Assembly: GCF_040744945.1 (NCBI RefSeq)
Contig: NZ_CP160453.1
Span: 7,750,001-7,814,000, forward strand
Length of the DNA: 64,000 nucleotides
Reading direction: 5' to 3'
DNA from: Saccharothrix sp. HUAS TT1
Lineage (GTDB): Bacteria > Actinomycetota > Actinomycetes > Mycobacteriales > Pseudonocardiaceae
The notes beneath the pieces were generated by a model, which ran no database searches, was not told the DNA's origin, and saw nothing but the letters and a program-made list of their open reading frames with translations. Below are positions 54,666 through 62,973 of this stretch, one piece after another. The first letter of the stretch is position 1, and the number at the start of each line of letters is the position of its first letter. The translations under genes were made by a program, and so were the position numbers.

Positions 54666-55813
54666 CGGGCCGCCACCTCGGCCATCGGCAGCCGCAGCAC
54701 CACGCCGAACCCGCCGTCCGCCGTCCGGCCCGCGGTGAGCACGCCCCCGTACAGCTCGGCGCGCTCACGCATGCCGCGGATGCCGTGCGACGGGTGGTCG
54801 GCGCCCTCTTGGGGCGCCGCGCGGCCGTTGTCGGTCACCTTCAGCACCAGGGTCTGCTCCCCGTAGTCGACGTCGATCCGCGCCCTGGCCGGTCCGGCGT
54901 GCTTGAGCACGTTGGTCAGCGACTCCTGCGCCACCCGGTACGCGCACAGGTCCGGTCCCGGCTGGAGCTCCCGCGCCTCGCCGGTGATCACGACGTCCAC
55001 CGGCAGGCCCGCGCCGCGGGCGCGTTCCACCAGGTCGTCCAGCGCCGCCAGGCCGGGCTGCGGTCGGAAGTCGTCGTCGTGGTCGACCCGCAGCACGTCG
55101 AGCAGCCTGCGCATCTCGGTCAACGCCTCGCGGCTGGTGTCGCCGACGGTGGTGATCGCCGCGCGGGCCGTCTTCAGGTCGGTGTCCAGCACGTACTGCG
55201 CCACCCCGGCCTGGAGGGAGATCACCGACATGTGGTGCGCGACGATGTCGTGCAGCTCCCGCGCGATGCGCACCCGTTCGTCGGCGACCGCCCGCGCCGC
55301 CTCCTCGGCCACCTGCTCGACGCGGTGCGCCCAGCGCCTGGTGCCCTCGCCCAGCATCCAGGCGCCCGACAGGATCAGCACCGACTGCACGACCTCCGAC
55401 CACGCGACCGCGTCCCCGACCCGGACGAGGGCGCCGGCCACCACCGCCAGCGTCACCACGAACACGACCGCGGCCACGGGGCGGGACCGCAGGGTGGCCA
55501 CGCTGAACATGCCGACCAGCGCGCCGACGCCGGCGCTGGGCAGGCCGCCGTACTCGAACGCGCTGTACACCGCCAGCGCGGCCAGCATCACGGCCATCGT
55601 GGCGACCGGCGCGAGCTGGCGCAGGGCGATCGGCGCGACCGTCAGCGCGGCCAGCACGTACGCCACCCGGGTCAGCTCGCCACCGGTGTACTCCACCGCG
55701 GTGGCCACGGCCAACCAGGTCAGCACCGCCGCGAGCAGCAGGTCCAACCGGATCGGTGTGAGTTTCGCCAGCACCAGCCCAAGGTAGTCGCGCACCGCCT
55801 CACCCGTCGCCAC
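54662..55813 (-). CDS. NarL-type sensor histidine kinase
   Basis: The 383-residue kinase has six or so N-terminal membrane segments, then the DHp motif (RIARELHDIVAHHMSVISLQAGV, His in ELHDIVAHH) and a HATPase_c domain (QESLTNVLKHA, LKVTDNGRAAPQ, GIRGMRERAEL). The start is GTG 55813 or the GTG 55795; neither has a good ribosome-binding site. It forms an operon with the response regulator and is divergent from a secreted serine hydrolase. Confidence 0.9.
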   Translation of the reverse strand: MATGEAVRDYLGLVLAKLTPIRLDLLLAAVLTWLAVATAVEYTGGELTRVAYVLAALTVAPIALRQLAPVATMAVMLAALAVYSAFEYGGLPSAGVGALVGMFSVATLRSRPVAAVVFVVTLAVVAGALVRVGDAVAWSEVVQSVLILSGAWMLGEGTRRWAHRVEQVAEEAARAVADERVRIARELHDIVAHHMSVISLQAGVAQYVLDTDLKTARAAITTVGDTSREALTEMRRLLDVLRVDHDDDFRPQPGLAALDDLVERARGAGLPVDVVITGEARELQPGPDLCAYRVAQESLTNVLKHAGPARARIDVDYGEQTLVLKVTDNGRAAPQEGADHPSHGIRGMRERAELYGGVLTAGRTADGGFGVVLRLPMAEVAAR

Positions 55814-55909
55814 CCCGGAGGAGGATCTGCCGCTACCCCCTCGGAGGTAGCTGAAGATCCCGTCGTGGGGCGACGACGACGGCGCCCGCGGTGCCTAGCG
55901 TTCGGTGAC

Positions 55910-57103
55910 ATGAAACGACTCTGTGCGACAGTGGTGATCGCGGTGCTGGGCCTCACGGCGGCGACGGGCACGGCCGGCGCCGGGCCCCGCGTCGACACCA
56001 GGACCCTCCAGCGGCACGCGGACGGGTTGCTGCTGCAGGGCGCCCCGGGCGTCCTGGTCGAAGTGGACACACCGCGCGGCGACGTCGAGGTGCGCAGCGG
56101 TTTCGGCGACGTCGACCGGCGGACCCCGGTGCCGTGGGAGGCGAAGTTCCGCATCGGCAGCAACACCAAGACCTACGTCGCGGCGACCGTGCTGCAACTG
56201 GTCGCCGAGGGGCGGATGTCCCTTGAGGACACTGTCGAGCGCTGGCTGCCCGGTGTGGTGCGGGGCAACGGCAACGACGGGTCGAAGATCACCGTGCGGC
56301 AGTTGTTGCAGCACACCAGCGGCCTGGCCGACTACGTCGGCAAGATGCCGCAGCTGTTCCTGGAGGACCGGTTCCAGCAGTCCAGGTTCCGGACGGTGAC
56401 GCCGGAGCGGGCCGTCGCGCTGGCGATGACCGAGGCGCCGGACTTCGCGCCCGGCGAGGACTGGAGCTACTCCAACACCGGTTACGCCCTGGTCGGCATG
56501 ATCATCGAGCGGGTGACCGGCAACACCTGGCAGCACGAGGTGCGGACCCGGATCGTCGAGCCGCTCGGCCTGCGCGACACGCACCTGCCCGGCACGTCGC
56601 CGTTCGTGCCGAGGCCGCACGCCGTCGCCTACCAGCGGTTCGCGGAGAAGGGCATCGAGGCCGACCCGGACGACCCGCGCTGGGGCGACCCGGTCGACGT
56701 GACGACCTACAACCCGTCGTGGGGCGGCGCGGCCGGTGACATGATCGGCACCACCGACGACGGCAACCGGTTCCTCAGGGCGTTGATGAGCGGCGAGGTG
56801 CTGCGGCCCGCGCAGCTCGCGGAGATGACGAAGACCGTGCCCGCGCCCGCGTTCGACGGCCCGTGGCCCGGTGCCCGGTACGGGCTCGGCATCATGTGGA
56901 CGCCGAACTCGTGCGGCGGGCAGTGGTCGCACGGCGGCAACATCCACGGCTTCATGACCCGTAACGGCGTCACGCCCGACGGCACGCGCAGCGTCACGGT
57001 GTCGGTCAACACGGACTCCATGGTCGCCCGGCCGGGTGCGCCCAAGGTGGACAAGGACGTCACGGTGGACCTGATCGACCACGCCCTCTGCGGTCTGCGG
57101 TGA
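55910..57103 (+). CDS. Secreted beta-lactamase/D-Ala-D-Ala carboxypeptidase-like serine hydrolase
   Basis: The 397-residue protein has a signal peptide (about 1-25) and serine beta-lactamase-fold motifs: SxxK as SNTK in KFRIGSNTKTYVAATVL, YxN as YSNTG in DWSYSNTGYALVG, and the HxG triad SHGG in QWSHGGNIHG. This is the Streptomyces R61 DD-peptidase-like group. TAGCGT lies 8 nt before ATG 55910. It is divergent from a two-component system whose kinase could sense peptidoglycan damage or beta-lactams; this link is inference. Confidence 0.92.
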   Translation: MKRLCATVVIAVLGLTAATGTAGAGPRVDTRTLQRHADGLLLQGAPGVLVEVDTPRGDVEVRSGFGDVDRRTPVPWEAKFRIGSNTKTYVAATVLQLVAEGRMSLEDTVERWLPGVVRGNGNDGSKITVRQLLQHTSGLADYVGKMPQLFLEDRFQQSRFRTVTPERAVALAMTEAPDFAPGEDWSYSNTGYALVGMIIERVTGNTWQHEVRTRIVEPLGLRDTHLPGTSPFVPRPHAVAYQRFAEKGIEADPDDPRWGDPVDVTTYNPSWGGAAGDMIGTTDDGNRFLRALMSGEVLRPAQLAEMTKTVPAPAFDGPWPGARYGLGIMWTPNSCGGQWSHGGNIHGFMTRNGVTPDGTRSVTVSVNTDSMVARPGAPKVDKDVTVDLIDHALCGLR

Positions 57104-57109
57104 TCCGGC

Positions 57110-57140
57110 GAGGTGGTGGGGCGCGGTGCTCCACCACCTC
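57110..57140. terminator. Hairpin between convergent hydrolase and response-regulator genes
   Basis: GAGGTGGTGG and CCACCACCTC form a 10-bp stem with an 11-nt loop, between stops at 57103 and 57148. Confidence 0.55.
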
Positions 57141-57147
57141 ACCGGCG

Positions 57148-57777
57148 CTACCGCCCGGCCGCGTCCCGGACCAGCAGCGCCGCCTCGACCCGGTTCCGGC
57201 AGCCGAGCTTGGCCAGGGCGCGGCTGACGTAGGTCTTGATGGTCGCCTCGCTCAGGTGGACGCGGCGGCCGATCTCGGCGTTCGACAGCCCTTCCGCGAG
57301 CAGGGCGACGATGTCGGACTCGCGGGGCGTGAGGGCGGCGAGCCTGCGGGCGGCGGGTTCCGCGCGGACGTCGATCGAGACCATCCCGAGGACGTGCCGC
57401 GCCACGGCGGGCGACAGGTAAGCCTCGCCGGCGTGCACGGCGCGGACCGCGCGGATCAGCTCGTCGGGGGCGCAGTTCTTCAGCGCGAAGCCGTCGACGC
57501 CCTGGCGCAGGGCCGCGCGGACGTTGGCCTCGTCGCCGAACGCGGTCAGCACCACGACCCGGGGGCCGGTCAGCGCGGCGGCGGCGGTCAGGCCGTCCAC
57601 CACCGGCATCGCGAGGTCGAGCAGGGCGACGTCCACGTGGTGGCGGCGGGCGGCTTCGACGGCGGCGCGGCCATCGGCGGCGATGGCCACCACCTCGATG
57701 TCACCGGCCGATTCCAGGACGGTCCGGATGCCCGCGGTGATCAGCGGCTCGTCGTCGGCGATCAGGACCTTGATCAC
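57148..57777 (-). CDS. NarL/LuxR-type response regulator
   Basis: The 209-residue protein has the receiver Asp in DVALLDLAMP with VVVLTAF and FALKNCAP, and a LuxR helix-turn-helix (LTPRESDIVALLAEGLSNAEIGRRV). GTG 57777 overlaps the kinase stop by 4 bp (GTGA), fixing the start. It is the third regulator of this class in the window. Confidence 0.93.
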   Translation of the reverse strand: MIKVLIADDEPLITAGIRTVLESAGDIEVVAIAADGRAAVEAARRHHVDVALLDLAMPVVDGLTAAAALTGPRVVVLTAFGDEANVRAALRQGVDGFALKNCAPDELIRAVRAVHAGEAYLSPAVARHVLGMVSIDVRAEPAARRLAALTPRESDIVALLAEGLSNAEIGRRVHLSEATIKTYVSRALAKLGCRNRVEAALLVRDAAGR

Positions 57778-58841
57778 GTGACGGCGCCGAGCCGGTCGGG
57801 GGTGGATCGGTCGGGGGTGGATCGGTCGGGGGCGAGTCGGTCGGGGGCGAGGGGCAGCATCGCGGTCAGCCGGAAGGCGTCCGGCTCGGCGCGCACCAGC
57901 AGCAGGCCACCGGCGGACCGGACCCGGTCGGTCAGGCCCGCCAACCCCGTGCCGCCGCCGGGAACGCCCACCGAGCCGCCGGCCTCCGCGTCGACCACCG
58001 GGTTGGTCACGCCCACCAGCAGCGCATCCGGTTGCCAGGCCAGGGAAACCGCCACCGGCGCACCCGGCGCGTGGCGGGCGGCGTTGGTCAGGCCCTCCTG
58101 CACCACCCGGTAAGCGGCGTGCTCCGCGTCGCCCGCCATCGGCCGCGCGCCGCCCGACCGCTCCACCACCACCCGGACCCCCGCCCGGCGGAACTGCGCC
58201 ACCACCTCGTCCACCCCGCCCAACCCCGGGCCGGCGCGCAGGGTCGCCACCACGGCGTGCAGCTCGTCCACCGCGCTGCGAGCGGCATGGGCCAGGTCGC
58301 GCGCCACCGGGCGCTGGTCGTCCGGCAGCGGCGCCACCTCCAGGGCCGCCGCCTGCACCGAGACCAGGCTCAGCCACCGGCCCAGCGAGTCGTGCATGTC
58401 CACCGCGATGCGCAGCCGCTCCCGCGTCCGCTCCCACTCGGCCTGCCTGGTGAAGTGCACGCCCGCGGCCAGCGGCAGGGCCACCAGCAGCCCCGCCCTG
58501 GCCAGCGCGGGCCACGGCTCGGTCGCCGGCCGCTGCGTCGACAGCGCCAGGAACGCCGGGTACGCGAACCCGGCCGCCACCACCAGGGTCAGGTCGCGGC
58601 GGGACGCGACGCGTCGACCGGCCTGGTAGCTCGTGACCGCCAGCAGGGCCGGCGAGCCACCGGTCACCAGCGCCATCGCGACCGCCACCGGGAACGCCGC
58701 GAGCGGCCGGCGCGCGGCCAGGACCAGCACCACGGCGGTCAGCACGGCCGCGCCGGCCAACGCCGGGCCCGCCGTGCCGCCCAGCCACGCCAACCCGGTG
58801 TCGGCCACCACCACTGCGAGCAGCAGAGCAGTCCTCGCCAT
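57774..58841 (-). CDS. NarL-type sensor histidine kinase with repeat tail
   Basis: The 355-residue kinase has four to five membrane segments, a DHp motif (RIAVDMHDSLGRWLSLVSVQAAAL, His in DMHDSLGRW) and a HATPase_c domain (VQEGLTNAARHA, GTGLAGLTDRV). The C-terminus ends in four copies of a five-residue unit ((L/S)(A/T)PDR), encoded by a 15-bp tandem repeat. TAGGGT lies 7 nt before ATG 58841, so I prefer it to ATG 58859. It forms an operon with the response regulator and is divergent from a secreted hydrolase. Confidence 0.9.
   Translation of the reverse strand: MARTALLLAVVVADTGLAWLGGTAGPALAGAAVLTAVVLVLAARRPLAAFPVAVAMALVTGGSPALLAVTSYQAGRRVASRRDLTLVVAAGFAYPAFLALSTQRPATEPWPALARAGLLVALPLAAGVHFTRQAEWERTRERLRIAVDMHDSLGRWLSLVSVQAAALEVAPLPDDQRPVARDLAHAARSAVDELHAVVATLRAGPGLGGVDEVVAQFRRAGVRVVVERSGGARPMAGDAEHAAYRVVQEGLTNAARHAPGAPVAVSLAWQPDALLVGVTNPVVDAEAGGSVGVPGGGTGLAGLTDRVRSAGGLLLVRAEPDAFRLTAMLPLAPDRLAPDRSTPDRSTPDRLGAVT
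57793..57852. repeat. 15-bp in-frame tandem repeat in the kinase C-terminus
   Basis: Four copies of cggtcgggggtggat-like units, starting at 57793, 57808, 57823 and 57838, encode repeated PDR tetra/pentapeptides immediately before the kinase stop. Confidence 0.88.
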
Positions 58842-58931
58842 GGCCGCCACCCTAGCCATCCACTCAGGTGGACGACGCCGACGACGATCGTGGACAGCGG
58901 CCGGCCGCCTGGTCCTCCTAGCGTCGACCGG

Positions 58932-60290
58932 GTGATCAAACTCCTGCTACCGCTGCTGCTGGTCGCGCCGCCACCGGCCGGCCCACCACCGCGCACCCCC
59001 GACTGGCGACCGTGCCCCGACGTGGTCGCCGTCGAGTGCGCGGACCTGCCCGTCGCCGCGTCCCCCGACCGGACCATCACGCTGAAGGTCGCCCGCCTGC
59101 CCGCCACCGGCGTCCGCCGAGGGACCGTGATGGTCAACTTCGGCGGTCCCCAGGGCGGTCAGATCGCCTTCCTGGCCTCCCGAACGCCGATCTTCGACCG
59201 GATTCGCGAGTCCATGGACGTCGTCACGTGGGACCCGCGCGGCTACCCCGGCCTCAGCGCACCGGCGCTGGCCTGCGACTGGAGCTTCCTGCGCACCCCG
59301 CGCTTCCCCGCCGACCAGGCCGGGTTCGACCGGCTGGCCGCCGCCAACCGCGAGCGCGGCGACCGGTGCCGCGACACCGACCCGGACCTGTTCGACCACA
59401 TGGACTCCGGCGCCGACGCCCGGGACGTCGAGGCGATCCGGGTCGCCCTCGGCGAGCGGTGGGTGAACTTCATCGGCACCTCGTACGGCGGCGTGATCGC
59501 GCAGGCGTACGCCCGGCGGCACCCGCACCGGGTGCGCGCGGTCTACGTCGACGGCACCGGCAACCACAGCGCGCGCGACTGGGACCGCGAGCTCGACGCC
59601 ATCGCCCGGGACAACGAGGCGTTCGCGCGGCGGTTCCTGGACCGGGCCGGCCCCGACGTCGAGCGGCGCTGGCAGGCGCTGGTGGCCAGGGCCGACCGCG
59701 AGCCGGTCCCGGCCGTCGCGGCGAACGCCGCCTACGACGGCACGCAGCTCCAGGCGTTGTTCTCCACCATGCTCCGGCCGGGGCCGAACCGGTGGGGCGC
59801 GGTGCTGGACGCCATCACGGCCGCCGACGCCGGTGACGCGTCCGGCTTCGTCCCGCCCGGCCGGGCGGACCCGCACCCCGGCCTGCCCGGCGGCGGCGTG
59901 AAGGAGTGCCTGGACTTCCCGCGCCCCGACGACCACCGGCAGGTCACCCGCGCCGTCGAACGGCTGCGGCGGATCGCCCCGAACACCGGCGCGTCGTTCC
60001 CGCTCGCCTGGCACCTGCCGCTCACCTGCGCGGGCTGGCCGACGCCCGCGGCCAACCCGCCGGCGCCGCTGCCCCGGTCGCTGCCGCCGTTCCTCGGCGC
60101 GGGCACCTGGCAGGACCACGCGGCGACCGAGCGGGTGACGGACCAGGTCGCCGGCAGCCGCACGATCTTCTACGACGGCCCGGGGCACAACCTGTTCGCC
60201 GGCATGGCGGTGCCGTGCGTGGTCGAGCACGTGAGCGCCTACATCACCGAGCGCCGCCTGCCGCCGGTCGGGACGACCTGCCGCCCGTAG
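58932..60290 (+). CDS. Secreted TAP-like alpha/beta hydrolase (tripeptidyl aminopeptidase family)
   Basis: The 452-residue protein has a short signal-like start (LLLPLLLVAPPPAG) and the SlpD/SlpE/TAP-like fold: oxyanion region VMVNFGGPQGGQ, DPRGYPGLS, nucleophile elbow FIGTSYGGVIAQ (Ser), and C-terminal TAP domain with the catalytic His in YDGPGHNLFAG. Relatives release tripeptides or hydrolyse esters. TAGCGT lies 7 nt before GTG 58932. It is divergent from a two-component system. Confidence 0.9.
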   Translation: MIKLLLPLLLVAPPPAGPPPRTPDWRPCPDVVAVECADLPVAASPDRTITLKVARLPATGVRRGTVMVNFGGPQGGQIAFLASRTPIFDRIRESMDVVTWDPRGYPGLSAPALACDWSFLRTPRFPADQAGFDRLAAANRERGDRCRDTDPDLFDHMDSGADARDVEAIRVALGERWVNFIGTSYGGVIAQAYARRHPHRVRAVYVDGTGNHSARDWDRELDAIARDNEAFARRFLDRAGPDVERRWQALVARADREPVPAVAANAAYDGTQLQALFSTMLRPGPNRWGAVLDAITAADAGDASGFVPPGRADPHPGLPGGGVKECLDFPRPDDHRQVTRAVERLRRIAPNTGASFPLAWHLPLTCAGWPTPAANPPAPLPRSLPPFLGAGTWQDHAATERVTDQVAGSRTIFYDGPGHNLFAGMAVPCVVEHVSAYITERRLPPVGTTCRP

Positions 60291-60325
60291 CGCCGGCCGG
60301 GCCGCCGACACGCCATGATGTGGGG

Positions 60326-60697
60326 GTGGAGTCCACTCGTGTGGATCGCTGGCTGTGGGCGGTCCGGCTGACCAAGACCCGATCCGACGCCGCTGCTGCC
60401 TGCCGGGGTGGGCACGTGCGCGTCAACGACAAGCCGGCCAAGCCCGCCACGTCGGTGTCACCGGGTGACGAGGTGCGGGCGCGAGTGGGTGACACGACCC
60501 GGATCGTGGAGGTCGTGCGGGTGATCCAGAAACGCGTGGGCGCGGCCGACGCGGTCGGCTGCTTCCTCGACCGGACTCCCCCGCCACCGCCACCGACCGA
60601 GGCGCCCGCACCCGTCGCCCGCCGCGACCGCGGCGCCGGCCGCCCGACCAAGCGCGAACGCCGCGTGCTGGACAAGTTCCGCACCGGTGGCATGTGA
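60326..60697 (+). CDS. S4-domain RNA-binding protein (Hsp15-like)
   Basis: The 123-residue protein begins with an S4 domain (RVDRWLWAVRLTKTRSDAAAACRGGHVRVNDKPAKPATSVSPGDEV, landmarks DRWLWAVRLTKTRSDA, GGHVRVNDKPAKP). The tail is Pro-rich and then basic (RRDRGAGRPTKRERR). It matches the Hsp15/RqcP-like group, which bind stalled large ribosomal subunits or heat-damaged 50S particles. CATGAT lies 6 nt before GTG 60326. The end of the upstream hydrolase gene is 35 bp away. Confidence 0.9.
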   Translation: MESTRVDRWLWAVRLTKTRSDAAAACRGGHVRVNDKPAKPATSVSPGDEVRARVGDTTRIVEVVRVIQKRVGAADAVGCFLDRTPPPPPPTEAPAPVARRDRGAGRPTKRERRVLDKFRTGGM

Positions 60698-60746
60698 CGA
60701 CCGGCGATCCGAGACCGCGAACCCAGCTGGACGCCGGGCGGCCGTT

Positions 60747-60777
60747 CGGCAGGTCGCCGATGAACGGCGACCTGCCG
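60747..60777. terminator. Bidirectional hairpin terminator
   Basis: A 12-bp perfect stem (CGGCAGGTCGCC / GGCGACCTGCCG) with a 7-nt loop lies between the convergent stops at 60697 and 60791. Confidence 0.75.
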
Positions 60778-60790
60778 CGGACCGGTCGGA

Positions 60791-61249
60791 TCACGTGCAC
60801 ATCTGCCGATCCGGCGACCAGGCCGACATGACGTAACCCTGGACCACGACCTGCGACCAGGCTCGCACCGTCGCGCTGCACGGACGCGTTTGGGTCGGGC
60901 CGAAACAGGCCCTCGTGTAACCGCCCGTGAGAACGCTCGTCAGACAATTCCGGTCGTAGCTGATGGGGCCGTTCACGTACAGCGCGACGTTCGGCGCTTC
61001 CAGGGAGAGCGTCGTCGGACTGTGGTTGGCGACGATCGCCACGGCCTGGGTGGAATTCCCGTTGACCACCACGCACGTCTGGAACGTGACGTCGTAGAAC
61101 GAGTGCGGCACCACGTAGGAGCAGCGGAAAGAGCTGTTCTTCGACACCGGTTCCCAGTACGGATCCGCATTCGCGGCGCCGCCACCGAGGAGCAGGAGCG
61201 GCCCGATGAGCGCCGCTATTGCCGATATCACCTTCATGATGCGAAGCAT
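60791..61249 (-). CDS. Six-cysteine secreted hypothetical protein
   Basis: The 152-residue precursor has a signal peptide (about 1-28, ending ANA) and a mature domain with six cysteines (FRCSY, QTCVV, RNCLT, RACFG, RPCSA, QMCT), enough for three disulfides. It has alternating beta-strand patterns (VTFQTCVVV, VAIVANHS, VALYVNG). No family is recognised. AGGGGG lies four bases before ATG 61249. It stands alone. Confidence 0.7.
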   Translation of the reverse strand: MLRIMKVISAIAALIGPLLLLGGGAANADPYWEPVSKNSSFRCSYVVPHSFYDVTFQTCVVVNGNSTQAVAIVANHSPTTLSLEAPNVALYVNGPISYDRNCLTSVLTGGYTRACFGPTQTRPCSATVRAWSQVVVQGYVMSAWSPDRQMCT

Positions 61250-61530
61250 GAAACCCCCTGAGCTGTTCCCTGACCGGACCCTAAAACGCCGGTGAGTGCC
61301 GAACAGCCGCCGAACGGATCATCCAACCACTGGAAGGTCGGGCGCCCGAAAGCGTTGTGGGAACACCGCCAACAGCGTCTGCGGCCCGTGCGCGCTGTCC
61401 GGGTGGCGGACTCCCACAGGAGCCGGATGGCGTCACGGCGAGTCAACCGATCAGGTGAATCGGCCGGTGTCCGCCTAACGGAGCAGTCGCCGGTCGCGAT
61501 CACCGGGCAGGTCGGCATGCGGGAGGCGCG
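61250..61530. other. Intergenic region without a supported gene
   Basis: The stretch lies between divergent starts and shows no obvious hairpin or operator. Small frames on both strands lack ribosome-binding sites. Confidence 0.4.
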
Positions 61531-62886
61531 GTGGCCCGGGAGCGACGGCGGCAGGTCCGGAACGAGCGGGTCGGTTCGGCGCGCTGGCGGCTGCGGGAGG
61601 GCGATTCGGCGCTGGCCGCCGGGCGGTTGCCGGAGGCCGCCGACCTGTACGCGGTGGCCGTGTACGAGCTGGACGACCTGGACCGCGGTGACCGCGAGGT
61701 CGCCGTGCTGCTGGCGCACGCGTTGGCCGGTCACGGGCGGGTGGACCGGGAGCGCGGCAACCCGCAGCGCGCGCTGGAGACGTTGACGAGCGCCCTGGCC
61801 GTGATCGAGCAGGCGGAACCGGGCAGCGCCCTGCACGCCGACGTCCTCGCCTGCCTCGCGGGCGCCCTGCGCGACACGGGAGCGCTGGACGACGCCGCCG
61901 CGGCGTTCACCGACGTGCTGACCATGCGGCGGGCCGCCGGACGCACGGGTGAGGCGGTGGTCGGCACGCTGAACGAGCTGTGCCACACGCTGCGGTCGCA
62001 GGGCGACGCCGAAGCCGCCGCCCAAGCGGCCCGGGAGGCGGTGGACCTCGCCGAACGGCTCGCGCCCGGCGGTCCGGCCGCCGCGATCAGCCACCACAAC
62101 CTGCGCCAGGCGCTGGACGACCTGGGGCGGACCGACGAGGCCGACGCCCACCTGGCGCGCAGCATCCTGCTCCTGCTGCGGCACGCGCCGGACGCGTCGG
62201 TGACCGCCGACGCCATCGACCGCTGGTGCGGCGCGCTGCTGTCGACCGAGGGGCCGCACGACGCCCTGCCCTGCATCGACCGGCACTTGGCCGTCATCGA
62301 ACCGGTCGCGCCCGGCTCGCCGGTCGTCGGCGTGCTGCGGCGGTGGCGCGGCGTCGGCCTGGCCTCGATCGGCTCGGACGAGGCGGACGCCGAGGCGCTG
62401 CGCGAGTTCGAGGCCGCCGAACGGGTCCTGGCCGACCACCCCGACCAGGCGGACCGGGTCGCCCGGACCATGCTCGACCGGGCGGCGGTGCTGGTGGCGC
62501 ACCGGGCGCTCGACGCCGCGGAGACCCTGCTGTCGGCCGCCGAGCGGCACTTCACGGCCACCGGCGACGAGCGGTCCGCGGCCGAGGCCGCGCGGTTGCT
62601 CGCCCGGACGGCGTTCGAGCGGCTGGCGGCGGACGGGTGCGGCGGGACGGTGGAGGCGTTGGCCGCCGCGCGGCGGGCGGCGGGCGGGTGCGCGGCGGCG
62701 GGTCGGCCCGACGAGGCGATCGACGTGCTGACCCGGGCACTGTCCGCAGTGGACGCACGGGTGCGGATGTCCGCCGAGGTGCTGCACGCGATGCGGCAGC
62801 TCGTCGGCATCGCGAGCGGGGCGGGCCGGTCGCCTGCGCGGGTCGTGCGGCCGATCGTGGACCGCTGGGCGGACGCCGGTGGCTGA
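61531..62886 (+). CDS. Tetratricopeptide-repeat protein
   Basis: The 451-residue protein consists of helical hairpins with TPR spacing (AGRLPEAADLYAVAVYELDDLDRGD, RALETLTSALAVIEQAEPGSALHADVLACLAGALRDTGALDDAAAAFTDVL, landmarks GNPQRALETLTSAL and GALRDTGALDDAAAAF; further DLGRTDEADAHLARSILLL). It has no signal peptide, membrane helix or enzymatic domain. Such proteins act as scaffolds or sensor modules of STAND/regulatory systems. GTG 61531 is preceded by GGGAGG. The gene is followed by a strong terminator. Confidence 0.75.
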   Translation: MARERRRQVRNERVGSARWRLREGDSALAAGRLPEAADLYAVAVYELDDLDRGDREVAVLLAHALAGHGRVDRERGNPQRALETLTSALAVIEQAEPGSALHADVLACLAGALRDTGALDDAAAAFTDVLTMRRAAGRTGEAVVGTLNELCHTLRSQGDAEAAAQAAREAVDLAERLAPGGPAAAISHHNLRQALDDLGRTDEADAHLARSILLLLRHAPDASVTADAIDRWCGALLSTEGPHDALPCIDRHLAVIEPVAPGSPVVGVLRRWRGVGLASIGSDEADAEALREFEAAERVLADHPDQADRVARTMLDRAAVLVAHRALDAAETLLSAAERHFTATGDERSAAEAARLLARTAFERLAADGCGGTVEALAAARRAAGGCAAAGRPDEAIDVLTRALSAVDARVRMSAEVLHAMRQLVGIASGAGRSPARVVRPIVDRWADAGG

Positions 62887-62897
62887 CGCGCCCCGCT

Positions 62898-62946
62898 GTC
62901 GGCGTCACCGGGCGCGCAGCACCGCCGCACTCCCGGTGACGCCGAC
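62898..62946. terminator. Bidirectional hairpin between TPR and EamA genes
   Basis: A perfect 15-bp stem (GTCGGCGTCACCGGG / CCCGGTGACGCCGAC) with a 19-nt loop lies between convergent stops (62886 and 62974). Confidence 0.75.
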
Positions 62947-62973
62947 GCCTCGGGTCGGCCAGGCCGCCGGGGC

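Noticed and set aside
61731..62930. Minus-strand open frame of about 400 codons
   Set aside because: It is antisense to the TPR gene, which has a ribosome-binding site and regular helical repeats; the minus frame is low-complexity Ala/Ser/Arg.
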